A stretch of 64,000 bases of DNA from Cyclobacteriaceae bacterium (GTDB taxonomy: Bacteria > Bacteroidota > Bacteroidia > Cytophagales > Cyclobacteriaceae), in contig JANQPQ010000015.1 of NCBI GenBank assembly GCA_028285445.1, forward strand, positions 62,001 through 126,000. The letters are read 5' to 3'. Positions 9,254 to 18,276 of the stretch are shown in pieces. The notes beneath the pieces are model-generated. The model did no database searches. It was not told where the DNA came from and worked only from the letters and a program-made list of their open reading frames with translations. Position 1 is the stretch's first letter; each line of letters begins with the position of its first letter. The position numbers and the translations under genes were made by a program.

Positions 9254-10566
9254 TCCGAAACTTGTTTGATTGAGAATATTCTGTTTGACTCTTTGGTGGC
9301 TTTGAAACGGTTATCTACCCGATAACCAACTACCCAAACTATCTCTTCCTTACTGGTAATAACCTGCACAGTCTCTTTCAAGTTTACAGGAATTTTAAGG
9401 TCGATCATAAAATCGCTGAGCTTTTTTTTGTGCTCCATTCCCAGCGGATAGAAAGAGTCACCCGCTTGCCATTTTCTTACCGTCAGGGGAAAACTGAGCT
9501 TATCCATATCCAAAAAGGCAACAGACTGTGTCATGGCTTGACCCTCCAATGTGCTTAGCACCTGACACCTAAGTGTCAACAATTCATTGCTAAAATTGGT
9601 ATCACCCTCAGCCATCTTACCTTCCGCTATCTCGCTATCCTCCCTTTTGCTAATTATTATATGATCACGATCAACATTCAATCGATAATCCTCGGTGAGA
9701 AAGATCTTTCCGGAAGAACCTACGGTTTTGATTATGTCCACACTTTGCTTCCAGTTAAACCCATATTCCTTTAGCAACTCATGGAGGACCAGGCCACCAC
9801 CAATTTCATTAAGTATGGCCATAGATATCATCGCATGACCTTTTCCTTCCCGGAAGTACTTACTCCTCGATTGTTGCACCAATTGCAGAAGCATCTCCTC
9901 AGTTTGGGATAGCCTAGCAGCAGAATCAATCCACGTGGTAATCAGATTGGGATTGATTTTTTCCAGCTGGGGTATTACCTCATTTCGAATAAGGTTTCGT
10001 TGGTAGTCATTGCTGTTGTTTGAGCGATCTTCGCGCCAGGACAAATTATGCTCCATTGCGAAAGCCAAAATCTCCTCCTTATCTGCCCGTAATAATGGCC
10101 TTACAATGTTATCCCGAATTACTTGGATACCACGAACACCAGAAATTCCAGTTCCCTTTGAAAGATTCAAAACCGCAGTTTCGAAAGAGTCATTTAAGTG
10201 ATGAGCAGTGGCGATAAATGATAAGTTATGCGTATTAGCTAAGTCCTGAAACCACTCGTAGCGCAGCTCGCGAGCCTTCATTTGCGTTGAGTTAGATTCT
10301 ACCTCACTCTTGTTCAAATCAAACTTCTTACTGTGGAATTGAGCACCAAGGTCAGCAGCCAGCTTACGGACAAGCTCCTCATCCAGGTTACTGTCCTCGC
10401 CGCGAAGTCCGAAGTTGGCATGAGCAATTGCGAAAGCTAAGCCTGCCTGTTTGAACAAATACGCCAGAACGACAGAATCAACCCCACCACTAACCGCCAG
10501 TAGATATTTCGCGGAATCCCAAGCTGGTATGTGTTGCTTTAGCGTCTTTTGTAGCTTGTCTAACAT
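9250..10566 (-). CDS. tilS: tRNA(Ile)-lysidine synthase
   Basis: A 438-residue enzyme that attaches lysine to C34 of the AUA-reading isoleucine tRNA using ATP; essential in most bacteria. The PP-loop SGGVDS sits at 26-31, followed by AHANFGLRG and the ATAHHLNDSFET segment typical of the N-type ATP pyrophosphatase core. A C-terminal TilS domain is visible near the end (LTVRKWQAGDSFYPLGM, then KKLSDFMIDLKIP). Length and domain order are normal. ATG start at 10566. It is divergent from the OstA-like gene, with only 76-91 bases between them. Confidence 0.95.
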   Translation of the reverse strand: MLDKLQKTLKQHIPAWDSAKYLLAVSGGVDSVVLAYLFKQAGLAFAIAHANFGLRGEDSNLDEELVRKLAADLGAQFHSKKFDLNKSEVESNSTQMKARELRYEWFQDLANTHNLSFIATAHHLNDSFETAVLNLSKGTGISGVRGIQVIRDNIVRPLLRADKEEILAFAMEHNLSWREDRSNNSNDYQRNLIRNEVIPQLEKINPNLITTWIDSAARLSQTEEMLLQLVQQSRSKYFREGKGHAMISMAILNEIGGGLVLHELLKEYGFNWKQSVDIIKTVGSSGKIFLTEDYRLNVDRDHIIISKREDSEIAEGKMAEGDTNFSNELLTLRCQVLSTLEGQAMTQSVAFLDMDKLSFPLTVRKWQAGDSFYPLGMEHKKKLSDFMIDLKIPVNLKETVQVITSKEEIVWVVGYRVDNRFKATKESNRIFSIKQVSE

Positions 10567-10637
10567 TTCAATTTGCCAGTTAAGGCATTCTATTTGCTAA
10601 CTATGCAGTTGCAATACAACACGACTAGTTTTTGTCG

Positions 10638-10645
10638 TAGCTTTG
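10638..10645 (+). promoter_or_regulatory. Putative -7 element (TAGCTTTG) of the OstA-like gene
   Basis: TAGCTTTG matches the Bacteroidota -7 consensus TAnnTTTG. No TTG lies at the expected 19-21 base distance (the nearest is 26 bases away), so it is a partial match. It argues against a TTG start at 10643, which lies inside the element, and favours the GTG at 10658. Confidence 0.4.
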
Positions 10646-10657
10646 CATCAGTTAAAC

Positions 10658-12214
10658 GTGAAGGAGCTAACAAAAATATCAATATTATTTGTAGCACTGC
10701 TGGGTGTTTTCAGTTCCTCTTTGGCGCAAAAGAAAATCAAGATTGAAAACACTGAAACTTTCTCGGGTGGCCGAAAAGAAAATGGAGAGAAATTCAACAA
10801 GTTCATTGGTAATGTAATCTTCACTCACGGGGGTTCCACATTTTATTGTGACACCGCCATTGTGTACCAAAAAACCAATACGGTTGAGGCGGAAGGGCAT
10901 ATACGCATCACCGACAATGATTCAGTACAAATTACGGCCAAGAAACTTTTCTACAATGGCGATACCAAAGTGGCTCAACTCCGTCAGGATGTAGTTTTTG
11001 TAAAGTCAGAAGTCATGACGCTCTACACCGACTATCTCGATTACTTCCGCACTGAGCAACTCGCCAAGTATTTTAACAACGGAAAACTGGTAGACTCCAC
11101 CAATGTACTTACCAGCCGAAGAGGATACTATGAGGTTCAAACTGACATGGCCTCCTTTAAGGGCAATGTGGAAGGCACTAACGAAGATTTCACCCTAACC
11201 TCCGATACCCTGCAATACAATAGTAGAACCAAAATTATCTACTTCAGAGGGCCGGCGGAGCTCATCAATAACGATGGGGATAAATTCAACTACGACGAAG
11301 GAATTTACAATACAAACACGAAACAGTCGGAGCTGCAACAAAACATTGTAGAGACCAAAGACTATATTCTGAAAGCCCGGAATTTCTCGCTTAACGACAG
11401 AATAAAGTACTACAAGGGAAGAACAGATGTGGAGCTGATTGATAAAGAGAATAATGTGATTGTAACTGGAGATACTGGAGAATACTGGAGAAGCGACGGC
11501 ATTACTAAAATTTATGATAATCCTCTCCTAAAAGTAATAGCGGAGGGTGATACACTTTTTCTTACTGCCGATACCCTTGTTGCTATAGACAGCAAAGTTG
11601 AAGCTGAGAAGCGTTTGCTTGCTTATCCAAACGTAAAGTTTTTCAAGAAAGACCTGCAGGGCGTAGCTGACTCGATAGCTTACCACAGCTCAGACTCCGT
11701 AATGTTCTTATATTCACAGCCTACTCTTTGGGCTGAAGCAAACCAAATCAGTGCCGATACCATAGACCTGTATATCGCCAACAGCCAAATTGATAAGATG
11801 GTGCTGAGAAGCGCATCTTTTGTAATCTCAACAGATAGTCTTCGTAACTACAACCAAATAAAAGGACGGCAAATGACGGCCTACTTTGCTGGTAACAAGA
11901 TTAGCAAGGTGGATGTATTCGGAAATGGTGAAAGCATTTTCTTCGCCCTCAACGACGATGAAACTGAGGTGGTTGGCATGAACAAGTCCAAAAGCAGTAC
12001 CCTGAGAATATTATTCGATAACAATCAAGCGAAAACAGTCTACTTCTACAGCAAGCCTGACGCCTCCTTCATTCCTCCACATGAATTACGCATCGCAGAC
12101 AGACAGTTGAAGGGATTTGAATGGCGAATTGAGCACAGACCATCAAAATCTGAAGTGGTGAACCCAAAAGAAGAGGTGAAAACCGCTAAAACCCAATCGA
12201 AACCGAAATTGTAG
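10658..12214 (+). CDS. OstA/LptA-like periplasmic protein
   Basis: Translated from the GTG at 10658 this is 518 residues; a TTG at 10643 would add five. The GTG start gives a textbook signal peptide (KELTKISILF ... SSSLAQ). The mature part begins with the OstA-like pattern seen in LptA/LptC proteins: FIGNVIFTHGGSTFYCDTA, then AEGHIRITDNDSVQITAKKL, with repeated beta-jellyroll units such as LTSDTLQYNS and VTGDTGEYW. This family is thought to carry lipopolysaccharide across the periplasm or to form part of the LptD-like assembly. It is longer than E. coli LptA (about 185 residues) because the module is repeated. Divergent from tilS. Confidence 0.85.
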   Translation: MKELTKISILFVALLGVFSSSLAQKKIKIENTETFSGGRKENGEKFNKFIGNVIFTHGGSTFYCDTAIVYQKTNTVEAEGHIRITDNDSVQITAKKLFYNGDTKVAQLRQDVVFVKSEVMTLYTDYLDYFRTEQLAKYFNNGKLVDSTNVLTSRRGYYEVQTDMASFKGNVEGTNEDFTLTSDTLQYNSRTKIIYFRGPAELINNDGDKFNYDEGIYNTNTKQSELQQNIVETKDYILKARNFSLNDRIKYYKGRTDVELIDKENNVIVTGDTGEYWRSDGITKIYDNPLLKVIAEGDTLFLTADTLVAIDSKVEAEKRLLAYPNVKFFKKDLQGVADSIAYHSSDSVMFLYSQPTLWAEANQISADTIDLYIANSQIDKMVLRSASFVISTDSLRNYNQIKGRQMTAYFAGNKISKVDVFGNGESIFFALNDDETEVVGMNKSKSSTLRILFDNNQAKTVYFYSKPDASFIPPHELRIADRQLKGFEWRIEHRPSKSEVVNPKEEVKTAKTQSKPKL

Positions 12215-12226
12215 CAAAAACGCAGG

Positions 12227-12258
12227 TTTTGGCACATAAACTGGGATTTCTGCCAAAA
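12227..12258 (+). terminator. Possible weak terminator hairpin after the OstA-like gene
   Basis: A perfect 8-base inverted repeat, TTTTGGCA and TGCCAAAA, with a 16-base loop lies 13 bases after the stop codon. No clean U tract follows, so termination is only likely, not certain. Confidence 0.4.
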
Positions 12259-12410
12259 TATTGTTTACTTCTGGAAGGAAAAGACATAAATAACGGGAAA
12301 GGCGCGGTTATATTGTGTCTTATTAATGAAAATGTAACAATTAATTGATTCACCGATGGACGATGATCCATTATATCAATTAATTTTACAATCGTTAATC
12401 AGAAGTAGTT

Positions 12411-13118
12411 TTGAAAAAATTGGTGGTCACCATATCGCTTGTTCTGATGGTTTTGGTTGGTTTCAGTCAAAGCCTAAGAGTAGTTGATACAGACCATACC
12501 ACCAGGGGCAAGATTGGTGAGGAAATGCGGCTGCTAGTAAAGATTGAAAACACTTCAGATCGCCCCGTAACTGTAGTAGCTCAGCGGGTTGTAAACCAAA
12601 TCGGGTCCAGCCAATCATCATACTTTTGTGTGGAAAACAATTGCTTCGATCAAACACTGGAGCTATCACCAACTTTTACCATCCAACCGGGCGAAATTTC
12701 TGAAAGCTTTGAGGCAGTGCTGGAAGCTGGCCTGTCGGAGCAGTACAGCAATGTTAGCTACAAGTTTTATGATCAAAACTTTCCTTCTGACGCTGTAAAT
12801 TTCGATATAGACTTTGTAGTTGATGAAAGCGACGGAAGATCACTTATCTACGAATCCACGGCCATAGTTCTGAGCGATATCTATCCCAACCCAGTTACCG
12901 ACAAGGCCATCATAGAATACAATTTGCTGGATGAAACCAAGGAGGCAAAAATGGTTGTTCATAATGTGCTTGGTAGTGTTATGGGAGAATTCCCGATGTC
13001 TCCGGTGGAGAATCAACTGAAGATCCCTACCACCGAATTCAATCCCGGCATTTACTTCTACACTTTGTATGTGGACAGCAAGAGTGTAGCCACGAAAAAG
13101 CTGGTGATTAAAAACTAG
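12411..13118 (+). CDS. Small T9SS-sorted secreted protein
   Basis: A 235-residue protein from a TTG start (no ATG precedes the signal peptide KKLVVTISLVLMVLVGFSQS). The middle (about 20-150) is a beta-sandwich-like region with two cysteines (in YFCVENNCFDQT) and the sequence IQPGEISESFEA. The last ~80 residues from DIYPNPVTDKAIIEY are a type A T9SS C-terminal sorting domain. Function unknown; likely surface exposed or released. A TAGTTTTG sequence overlaps the TTG codon, but no -33 TTG is suitably placed, so I do not call it a promoter. The 100 bases downstream carry the bamD promoter. Confidence 0.85.
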   Translation: MKKLVVTISLVLMVLVGFSQSLRVVDTDHTTRGKIGEEMRLLVKIENTSDRPVTVVAQRVVNQIGSSQSSYFCVENNCFDQTLELSPTFTIQPGEISESFEAVLEAGLSEQYSNVSYKFYDQNFPSDAVNFDIDFVVDESDGRSLIYESTAIVLSDIYPNPVTDKAIIEYNLLDETKEAKMVVHNVLGSVMGEFPMSPVENQLKIPTTEFNPGIYFYTLYVDSKSVATKKLVIKN

Positions 13119-13181
13119 CTCACACGAAAATAATCCCTCTCAAAATCAGTTTATTAGATGGAACTCGTAATGAGGTCCAAA

Positions 13182-13212
13182 TTGTTTATTATTAGTCATC
13201 ACCGTATATTTG
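13182..13212 (+). promoter_or_regulatory. Bacteroidota-type promoter of the bamD operon
   Basis: TTG at 13182-13184, a 20-base spacer and TATATTTG at 13205-13212 match the -33/-7 consensus of the primary Bacteroidota sigma factor exactly. The start of transcription should fall about 5-8 bases later, almost at the ATG at 13220, so the message would have a very short leader or none. Confidence 0.7.
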
Positions 13213-13219
13213 CAGCCTT

Positions 13220-14032
13220 ATGTGGAGCATGGTTTCAAGGTTTTTGCTGCTCACTATCCTTACACTCTCAATTATTTCCTGTAGCAAATTCAGAAAAGTA
13301 CAGCGAAGTGCCGATTGGAGGGTAAAGTATGAAGCAGCGTTGAAGTACTACGAGAAGAAAGATTACTACCGCGCGACGGTTCTTTTTGAGGAAATTCTCC
13401 CCATAGTGCGAGGATTACCTGAAGGGGAACAGATACAGTTTTACTATGCTTATAGCCATTTCTACCAAAGGCTATACCTTCTCAGTTCACATTACTTCAA
13501 GATATTTTACGAAACGTACTCTCGCAGCGAATTGGCAGAAGAGGCGCAATATATGTATGCCTATAGCCTCTACCGTGATTCTCCCCTTTTCAACCTAGAC
13601 CAAACCAGTACTACTGAGGCAATTGTATCTATGCAAGTATTCTTAAACCGCTATCCCAGTAGCCAGTATAAGCAAGATGCTACAGATATAATTGACCAGT
13701 TGCAAGAAAAACTCGAGCGGAAGGCCTACGAATTGGCCAAGCAATACTATAGGGTCAAGAATTACAAATCGGCTTTAATTGCTTTTGAGAATTTCAGAAA
13801 AGACTATCCAGCTTCAGCTTTTAATGAAGAAATTACCTTTCTGAGGCTTGATGCTCAATATAAATTGGCCCGATTAAGTTTTACCAATTTGCAAGAGGAG
13901 CGCTACAAGGAAACTATCAAGATCTATCTTGACTTTGAGAAGCGTTACCCTGAAAGTGAATACCTCAAACAAGCAAAGCAGCTGTACGAAGACAGCAGTG
14001 ATCAATTAGACAAACTAGTAGAAAACAATTAA
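13220..14032 (+). CDS. bamD: Outer membrane assembly lipoprotein BamD
   Basis: A 270-residue lipoprotein, the essential partner of BamA in inserting outer-membrane beta-barrels. Signal peptide with lipobox SIISC (Cys21), then TPR-like helical repeats: ALKYYEKKDYYRATVLFEE, AEEAQYMYAYSLYRDSP, and ALIAFENFRKDYPASAF. The pattern of a first repeat with YxxA and the ~30-35 residue spacing fit BamD. A start at Met4 (13229) is also possible. It heads a tight operon with the omega-like subunit (7 bases away), coaBC, the PorD-like gene and recN, an order common in Bacteroidota. Confidence 0.9.
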   Translation: MWSMVSRFLLLTILTLSIISCSKFRKVQRSADWRVKYEAALKYYEKKDYYRATVLFEEILPIVRGLPEGEQIQFYYAYSHFYQRLYLLSSHYFKIFYETYSRSELAEEAQYMYAYSLYRDSPLFNLDQTSTTEAIVSMQVFLNRYPSSQYKQDATDIIDQLQEKLERKAYELAKQYYRVKNYKSALIAFENFRKDYPASAFNEEITFLRLDAQYKLARLSFTNLQEERYKETIKIYLDFEKRYPESEYLKQAKQLYEDSSDQLDKLVENN

Positions 14033-14039
14033 TACAGTT

Positions 14040-14366
14040 ATGGCAAACCAACCAACATTAATTACAAGAGACCTTAATCAATTATCTGCTCCCACCGGGA
14101 ACGTATATAAATCAGTGGCGGTAATTGCCAAAAGAGCTAGACAAATCTCTTCAAACCTAAAAGAAGAGCTTAGTAGCAAACTGGCTGAGTTCGCTTCTAC
14201 TGTAGACAACCTGGAAGAGATCTTTGAAAACAGGGAGCAAATCGAGATTTCTAAATTCTATGAGAAGCTTCCCAAGCCCAGTACTTCAGCTACGGAAGAA
14301 TTCCTGGAGGAAAAAATCCTGCACAGAGATGCCGCCGATGAAGAAGGTGGTATAGATGTAGAATAA
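14040..14366 (+). CDS. rpoZ: RNA polymerase omega-like (Rpb6-type) subunit
   Basis: A 108-residue protein. The central part has the omega/Rpb6 signature: TGNVYKSVAVIAKRARQISSN, where the helix with AKRARQI is the part that latches onto the beta-prime C-terminus. The C-terminal half is acidic and specific to Bacteroidota. By family, omega helps fold and hold the polymerase beta-prime subunit. Its place between bamD and coaBC is the usual Bacteroidota arrangement and recalls rpoZ near coaBC/dfp in other bacteria. Confidence 0.85.
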   Translation: MANQPTLITRDLNQLSAPTGNVYKSVAVIAKRARQISSNLKEELSSKLAEFASTVDNLEEIFENREQIEISKFYEKLPKPSTSATEEFLEEKILHRDAADEEGGIDVE

Positions 14367-14382
14367 CACGCCGGCCACCCTG

Positions 14383-15585
14383 ATGCTGAAAGGGAAGAAA
14401 ATACTGCTTGGAATTTCAGGAAGCATAGCTGCTTATAAATCGGCTTTACTTACCCGGCTGCTGGTTAAGCAGGGAGCGGAAGTGAAGATAGTAATGACGG
14501 ATTCAGCCAAAGAATTCATTACTCCTCTCACTCTGGCCACGCTTTCTAAGAATCCTGTTTTATCTGATTTTGTAAGAGACAAAACCGGAACCTGGAATAA
14601 TCACGTGGACCTGGGCCTTTGGGCCGACTTGATACTTATTGCTCCAGCCACAGCCAATACTATGGCTAAAATGGCTCATGGTATCTGTGACAATCTGCTG
14701 CTGGCAACTTACCTCTCTGCCCGATGCCCGGTATTTGTTGCACCGGCCATGGATCTTGACATGTATGCCCATGAAGCTACGCAAAGCAATACTAGCACGC
14801 TGCAGTCTTATGGCAATAAGATTATTGATGCTGAATTTGGTGAGTTAGCTAGTGGTTTAATAGGTAGTGGGCGCATGGCAGAGCCTGAACATATTATGGC
14901 TGTTGTCACTGCACATTTTCAACAAGCTTCACTATTGTCAGGTAAAAAAGTGCTTGTAAACGCCGGACCCACCTTTGAAGCAATTGATCCAGTCAGGTTC
15001 ATTGGTAACCACTCAAGTGGAAAGATGGGATATGCAATAGCCGAAAAAGTTGCCGCACTAGGTGCCAAGGTCGAGCTGGTAAGCGGCCCTTCAAATCTTT
15101 CGGTGAAACATGAGAACATCTCAATAACGAAAGTTACCTCCGCCGAGGAGATGTACCAGGCATGTAGTAAGTTTTTTCCGGAAGCTGATATTGGTGTATT
15201 AGCTGCTGCAGTTGCAGATTATACACCAAAGACCAAAGAGTCTAAAAAAATAAAGAAGAAAAGTGAAGGCTTGCAAATTGAGCTGATTAAAACCAAAGAC
15301 ATTGCTTCAGAACTTGGTGGTAGCAAGAGTGAAAACCAATTTCTCGTTGGATTTGCATTGGAGACAGACAACGAGCGGGATAATGCACAGAAGAAGCTCG
15401 AAAGTAAGAACTTCGACATGATCGTGTTAAATTCATTGAATGACATAGGGGCAGGATTTGAACACGACACGAACAAGGTATCTATCCTTCACAAAGACAA
15501 TAACCTCAAGGAATTTGAGTTAAAAAATAAGGCTGAAGTCGCCAATGATATTGTCAATGAGATCCTTTCTAAGATCAGCAATTAG
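14383..15585 (+). CDS. coaBC: Bifunctional phosphopantothenoylcysteine decarboxylase / phosphopantothenate-cysteine ligase
   Basis: A 400-residue enzyme for two steps of coenzyme A synthesis. N-terminal FMN-dependent decarboxylase CoaC: ISGSIAAYKS (11-20), catalytic His74 in WNNHVDLG, the PAMDLDMY motif (121-128), and GSGRMAEPE. C-terminal synthetase CoaB begins near residue 185 (KKVLVNAGPTFEAIDPVR, then NHSSGKMG) and includes AAAVADY and the KTKDI segment. Where E. coli Dfp has the active-site Cys158 (ACGD), this protein has ASGL with Ser157; I recall the same in other Bacteroidota CoaBC, so it is probably lineage-typical. Full length. It overlaps the next gene. Confidence 0.95.
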   Translation: MLKGKKILLGISGSIAAYKSALLTRLLVKQGAEVKIVMTDSAKEFITPLTLATLSKNPVLSDFVRDKTGTWNNHVDLGLWADLILIAPATANTMAKMAHGICDNLLLATYLSARCPVFVAPAMDLDMYAHEATQSNTSTLQSYGNKIIDAEFGELASGLIGSGRMAEPEHIMAVVTAHFQQASLLSGKKVLVNAGPTFEAIDPVRFIGNHSSGKMGYAIAEKVAALGAKVELVSGPSNLSVKHENISITKVTSAEEMYQACSKFFPEADIGVLAAAVADYTPKTKESKKIKKKSEGLQIELIKTKDIASELGGSKSENQFLVGFALETDNERDNAQKKLESKNFDMIVLNSLNDIGAGFEHDTNKVSILHKDNNLKEFELKNKAEVANDIVNEILSKISN

Positions 15586-16465
15586 CTTATTATTTCTTTC
15601 CAGCTTACTACCTGTGCAGGCACAGGAACTCAACTGCCAGGTGCGTGTTAATGCCGATCAGGTACAAACTACAGAGAGAAGGATTTTCGAGGATATGGAG
15701 ATTGCATTTGCGCAGTTTATGAACTCTCGCAAATGGACTAGCGACAACTACGAAAATCACGAGAAGATTAATTGCAACCTTACTTTCACCATAGACGCCC
15801 AACCTACCATTGGCAGTTTCAGGGCTACGGTGCAAGTACAATCGGCCCGGCCAGTATACAATACTAACTATGAGTCAATTCTGCTAAACTTTGCCGACAG
15901 AGACTGGCAGTTTGAATACACCGAATCGCAACCTTTAGATTTTAATGAGAACTCGTTTCTGAGCAATCTCACTTCTATGATGGCCTTTTACGCCTACATA
16001 ATAATTGGTTTGGATTATGATAGCTTTAGCGACCTCGGCGGCAGCCCCTATTTCGCCCGGGCCCAAAATATCGTTACAAATGCGCAAACTGCCAGCAGGC
16101 CTGGCTGGACACCCCTTGAAAACAACAACCGCAACCGGTTTTGGCTGCTTGAGAATCTAACCAATCGGCAAATGATTGATGTACGCAAAGGTTTGTACAC
16201 TTATCATCGGCTGGCACTTGACAAATTATTGGAAAATCAAGATGAAAGCAGGAAGCAGATCCTGGAAGTTTTGAAAAGCGTAAAAAAAGCAGACGATATT
16301 AACCCCAGTCAAATCTTGGTAATCTCATTCCTGGATGCCAAAGCCGATGAGCTAGTCAACATATTCTCTGAAGGCAATATGCAAGTTCGAAGAGAGGCCT
16401 ACAATATCCTGGTGCAAGTCGATCCTACCAAGAAAAGCAAATACGATCAGATCATAAGAAACTGA
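15557..16465 (+). CDS. DUF4835 family protein (PorD-like, T9SS associated)
   Basis: 302 residues from the ATG at 15557 (an upstream ATG at 15545 adds four). Signal peptide ending PVQAQ, then the DUF4835 opening ELNCQVRVNADQVQTTERRI, FEDMEIAFAQFMNSRKWT, and later IGLDYDSFSDLGG. Databases label this family as PorD of the type IX secretion system; the exact role is poorly defined. That fits a genome encoding T9SS cargo. The start codon lies inside the end of coaBC, so translation is coupled, and recN follows 63 bases later. Confidence is high for the family, moderate for the T9SS link. Confidence 0.85.
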   Translation: MRSFLRSAISLLFLSSLLPVQAQELNCQVRVNADQVQTTERRIFEDMEIAFAQFMNSRKWTSDNYENHEKINCNLTFTIDAQPTIGSFRATVQVQSARPVYNTNYESILLNFADRDWQFEYTESQPLDFNENSFLSNLTSMMAFYAYIIIGLDYDSFSDLGGSPYFARAQNIVTNAQTASRPGWTPLENNNRNRFWLLENLTNRQMIDVRKGLYTYHRLALDKLLENQDESRKQILEVLKSVKKADDINPSQILVISFLDAKADELVNIFSEGNMQVRREAYNILVQVDPTKKSKYDQIIRN

Positions 16466-16528
16466 TCCCAGGCACAGGCTGAGGCTTCAAACGAAAAATC
16501 ACTATAATTGTGAAGGCCTTTCACATCA

Positions 16529-18181
16529 ATGCTCAAACACCTAACCATTCGCAATTATGCCCTTATTCAGGAGTTGGAATTATCTCCATCTTCCCAGTTG
16601 AATATAATCACTGGTGAAACAGGTGCGGGAAAATCAATAATGTTGGGAGCAGTAGGACTGATGCTTGGCAACCGTGTTGACACAAAGGCTCTTTTCAACC
16701 CTGACCAAAAATGCGTAGTTGAAGGTGAGTTCGATGTCACCGATTATAACTTGCAGCCATTTTTCGAGAAGGAAGATTTGGATTACGCGGCTTCTTGCAT
16801 TATGCGTAGAGAAATAAGTCCAGCTGGTAAGTCTCGTGCATTTATTAACGACACTCCGGTAAACCTTGAAACCATGCGGACGCTGGGGAGTCAACTAATG
16901 GATGTGCACTCCCAACATGACACACTCTTGCTGGCTTCCAGTAATTACCAGTTATATGTCCTGGACAGTTTTGCAGAAAACCACACATTAGTTAGCCAAT
17001 ATAAAATTGCCTATGACTCCTACCGCACGGCAAAGTTGCATTATGATCAGTTGAGGGAAGACGCGCAAAAACTGAGTGACGAAGCTGATTACAACCAATT
17101 CCTTTTTGATGAGTTGGATAAGGCCAACCTCGAGACCGGACAGCAAGAGACCCTGGAAGAGGAACTCAAATTACTTGAAAGTGCGGAAGAGATAACGTCC
17201 AAACTGCAAACGCTGTCCACGGGCATTTCAACAGACGAACAGGCGGTTTTAAATCAAATGCAGGAACTGCTATCCATCCTCAGTCAGATAAGCGCGCTGG
17301 GTTCTAAGTACCAACCACTAAGGGATCGATTTGAAAGTTGCCTTATAGAATTGAGGGATATTGGCGCCGAGGTGGAGAACGAAGCCCTGGCGGTTGACCT
17401 GGACCCGCAACGCTTAGAGGAAGTTCAAAACCGGCTCAGCACCTTGTACCATCTTCAGCAAAAGCATAAGACGAATTCTATTGATGATCTGATTGACATC
17501 CGAGATAAGCTGGATGCGGTTGTTGGTGAAACGGCCAATCTTGATGAAAATCTGGCCAAAGCAGAACAAGCCTGCCAACAAGCTAAGCACGATCTGGAAG
17601 AGAAGGGGAACGTACTAACGAAAGCAAGGGACAAGGCCTTACCAAACTTACTTTCTGCTGTAGAAACACTTCTGCTGGATTTAGGTATACCCGATGCCAA
17701 AATGGAGGGCGAACTTCAGGAAATAGAAGCTAATGCATCTGGCCTTAACGATTTGAAATTACGATTCAGTGCTAACAAAGGTGTTAAGCCTGAAGATCTG
17801 AAATCTGTAGCTTCGGGGGGAGAATTTGCGAGACTAATGTTTGCGATAAAATATCTTCTCGCCGATAAGGTCGCTCTACCGACAATAATTTTTGATGAAA
17901 TTGATAATGGTATCTCCGGGGAAATCGCACTAAAGCTAGGCCGAATGATGCAGGATATGGCCGGGAAGCATCAGGTGATCACCATTAGCCACCTGCCGCA
18001 AATTGCTGCGAAAGGTGAAGCACACTATTATGTGTATAAATCAGAAGATGCCGGCAGGGCTGTTAGCGAGATCAAGGAACTCAGCAAACAGCAAAGGGTT
18101 GAAGAAATTGCTAAGATGATAGCAGGCGATAATCCCACCGATGTAGCCCTTGAAAGTGCCAAAGCGCTAATCCTCAATTAA
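16529..18181 (+). CDS. recN: DNA repair protein RecN
   Basis: A 550-residue SMC-like ATPase used in recombinational repair of double-strand breaks. Walker A is in ITGETGAGKSIMLGA near residue 30; the ABC signature VASGGEFAR and Walker B TIIFDEIDNGISGE lie near residues 430-460, with ITISHLPQIAAKG after them. Between them is a long coiled-coil region broken by the usual RecN hinge-like segment. RecN lacks the SMC hinge; the length is normal. ATG start. It closes the bamD-coaBC gene block, followed by a 95-base AT-rich gap. Confidence 0.96.
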   Translation: MLKHLTIRNYALIQELELSPSSQLNIITGETGAGKSIMLGAVGLMLGNRVDTKALFNPDQKCVVEGEFDVTDYNLQPFFEKEDLDYAASCIMRREISPAGKSRAFINDTPVNLETMRTLGSQLMDVHSQHDTLLLASSNYQLYVLDSFAENHTLVSQYKIAYDSYRTAKLHYDQLREDAQKLSDEADYNQFLFDELDKANLETGQQETLEEELKLLESAEEITSKLQTLSTGISTDEQAVLNQMQELLSILSQISALGSKYQPLRDRFESCLIELRDIGAEVENEALAVDLDPQRLEEVQNRLSTLYHLQQKHKTNSIDDLIDIRDKLDAVVGETANLDENLAKAEQACQQAKHDLEEKGNVLTKARDKALPNLLSAVETLLLDLGIPDAKMEGELQEIEANASGLNDLKLRFSANKGVKPEDLKSVASGGEFARLMFAIKYLLADKVALPTIIFDEIDNGISGEIALKLGRMMQDMAGKHQVITISHLPQIAAKGEAHYYVYKSEDAGRAVSEIKELSKQQRVEEIAKMIAGDNPTDVALESAKALILN

Positions 18182-18276
18182 ACTTTTTTAAAAAATTTTC
18201 ATCCTTCTTTTGTTTTTCCCGTATAACTAAATTATTGTTGTACTGTATTAGTAAGATAGTACACTAATTCAATAGT

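Noticed and set aside
12406-12413. TAGTTTTG as a promoter of the small T9SS gene
   Set aside because: It overlaps the TTG start codon and has no -33 TTG at a suitable distance.
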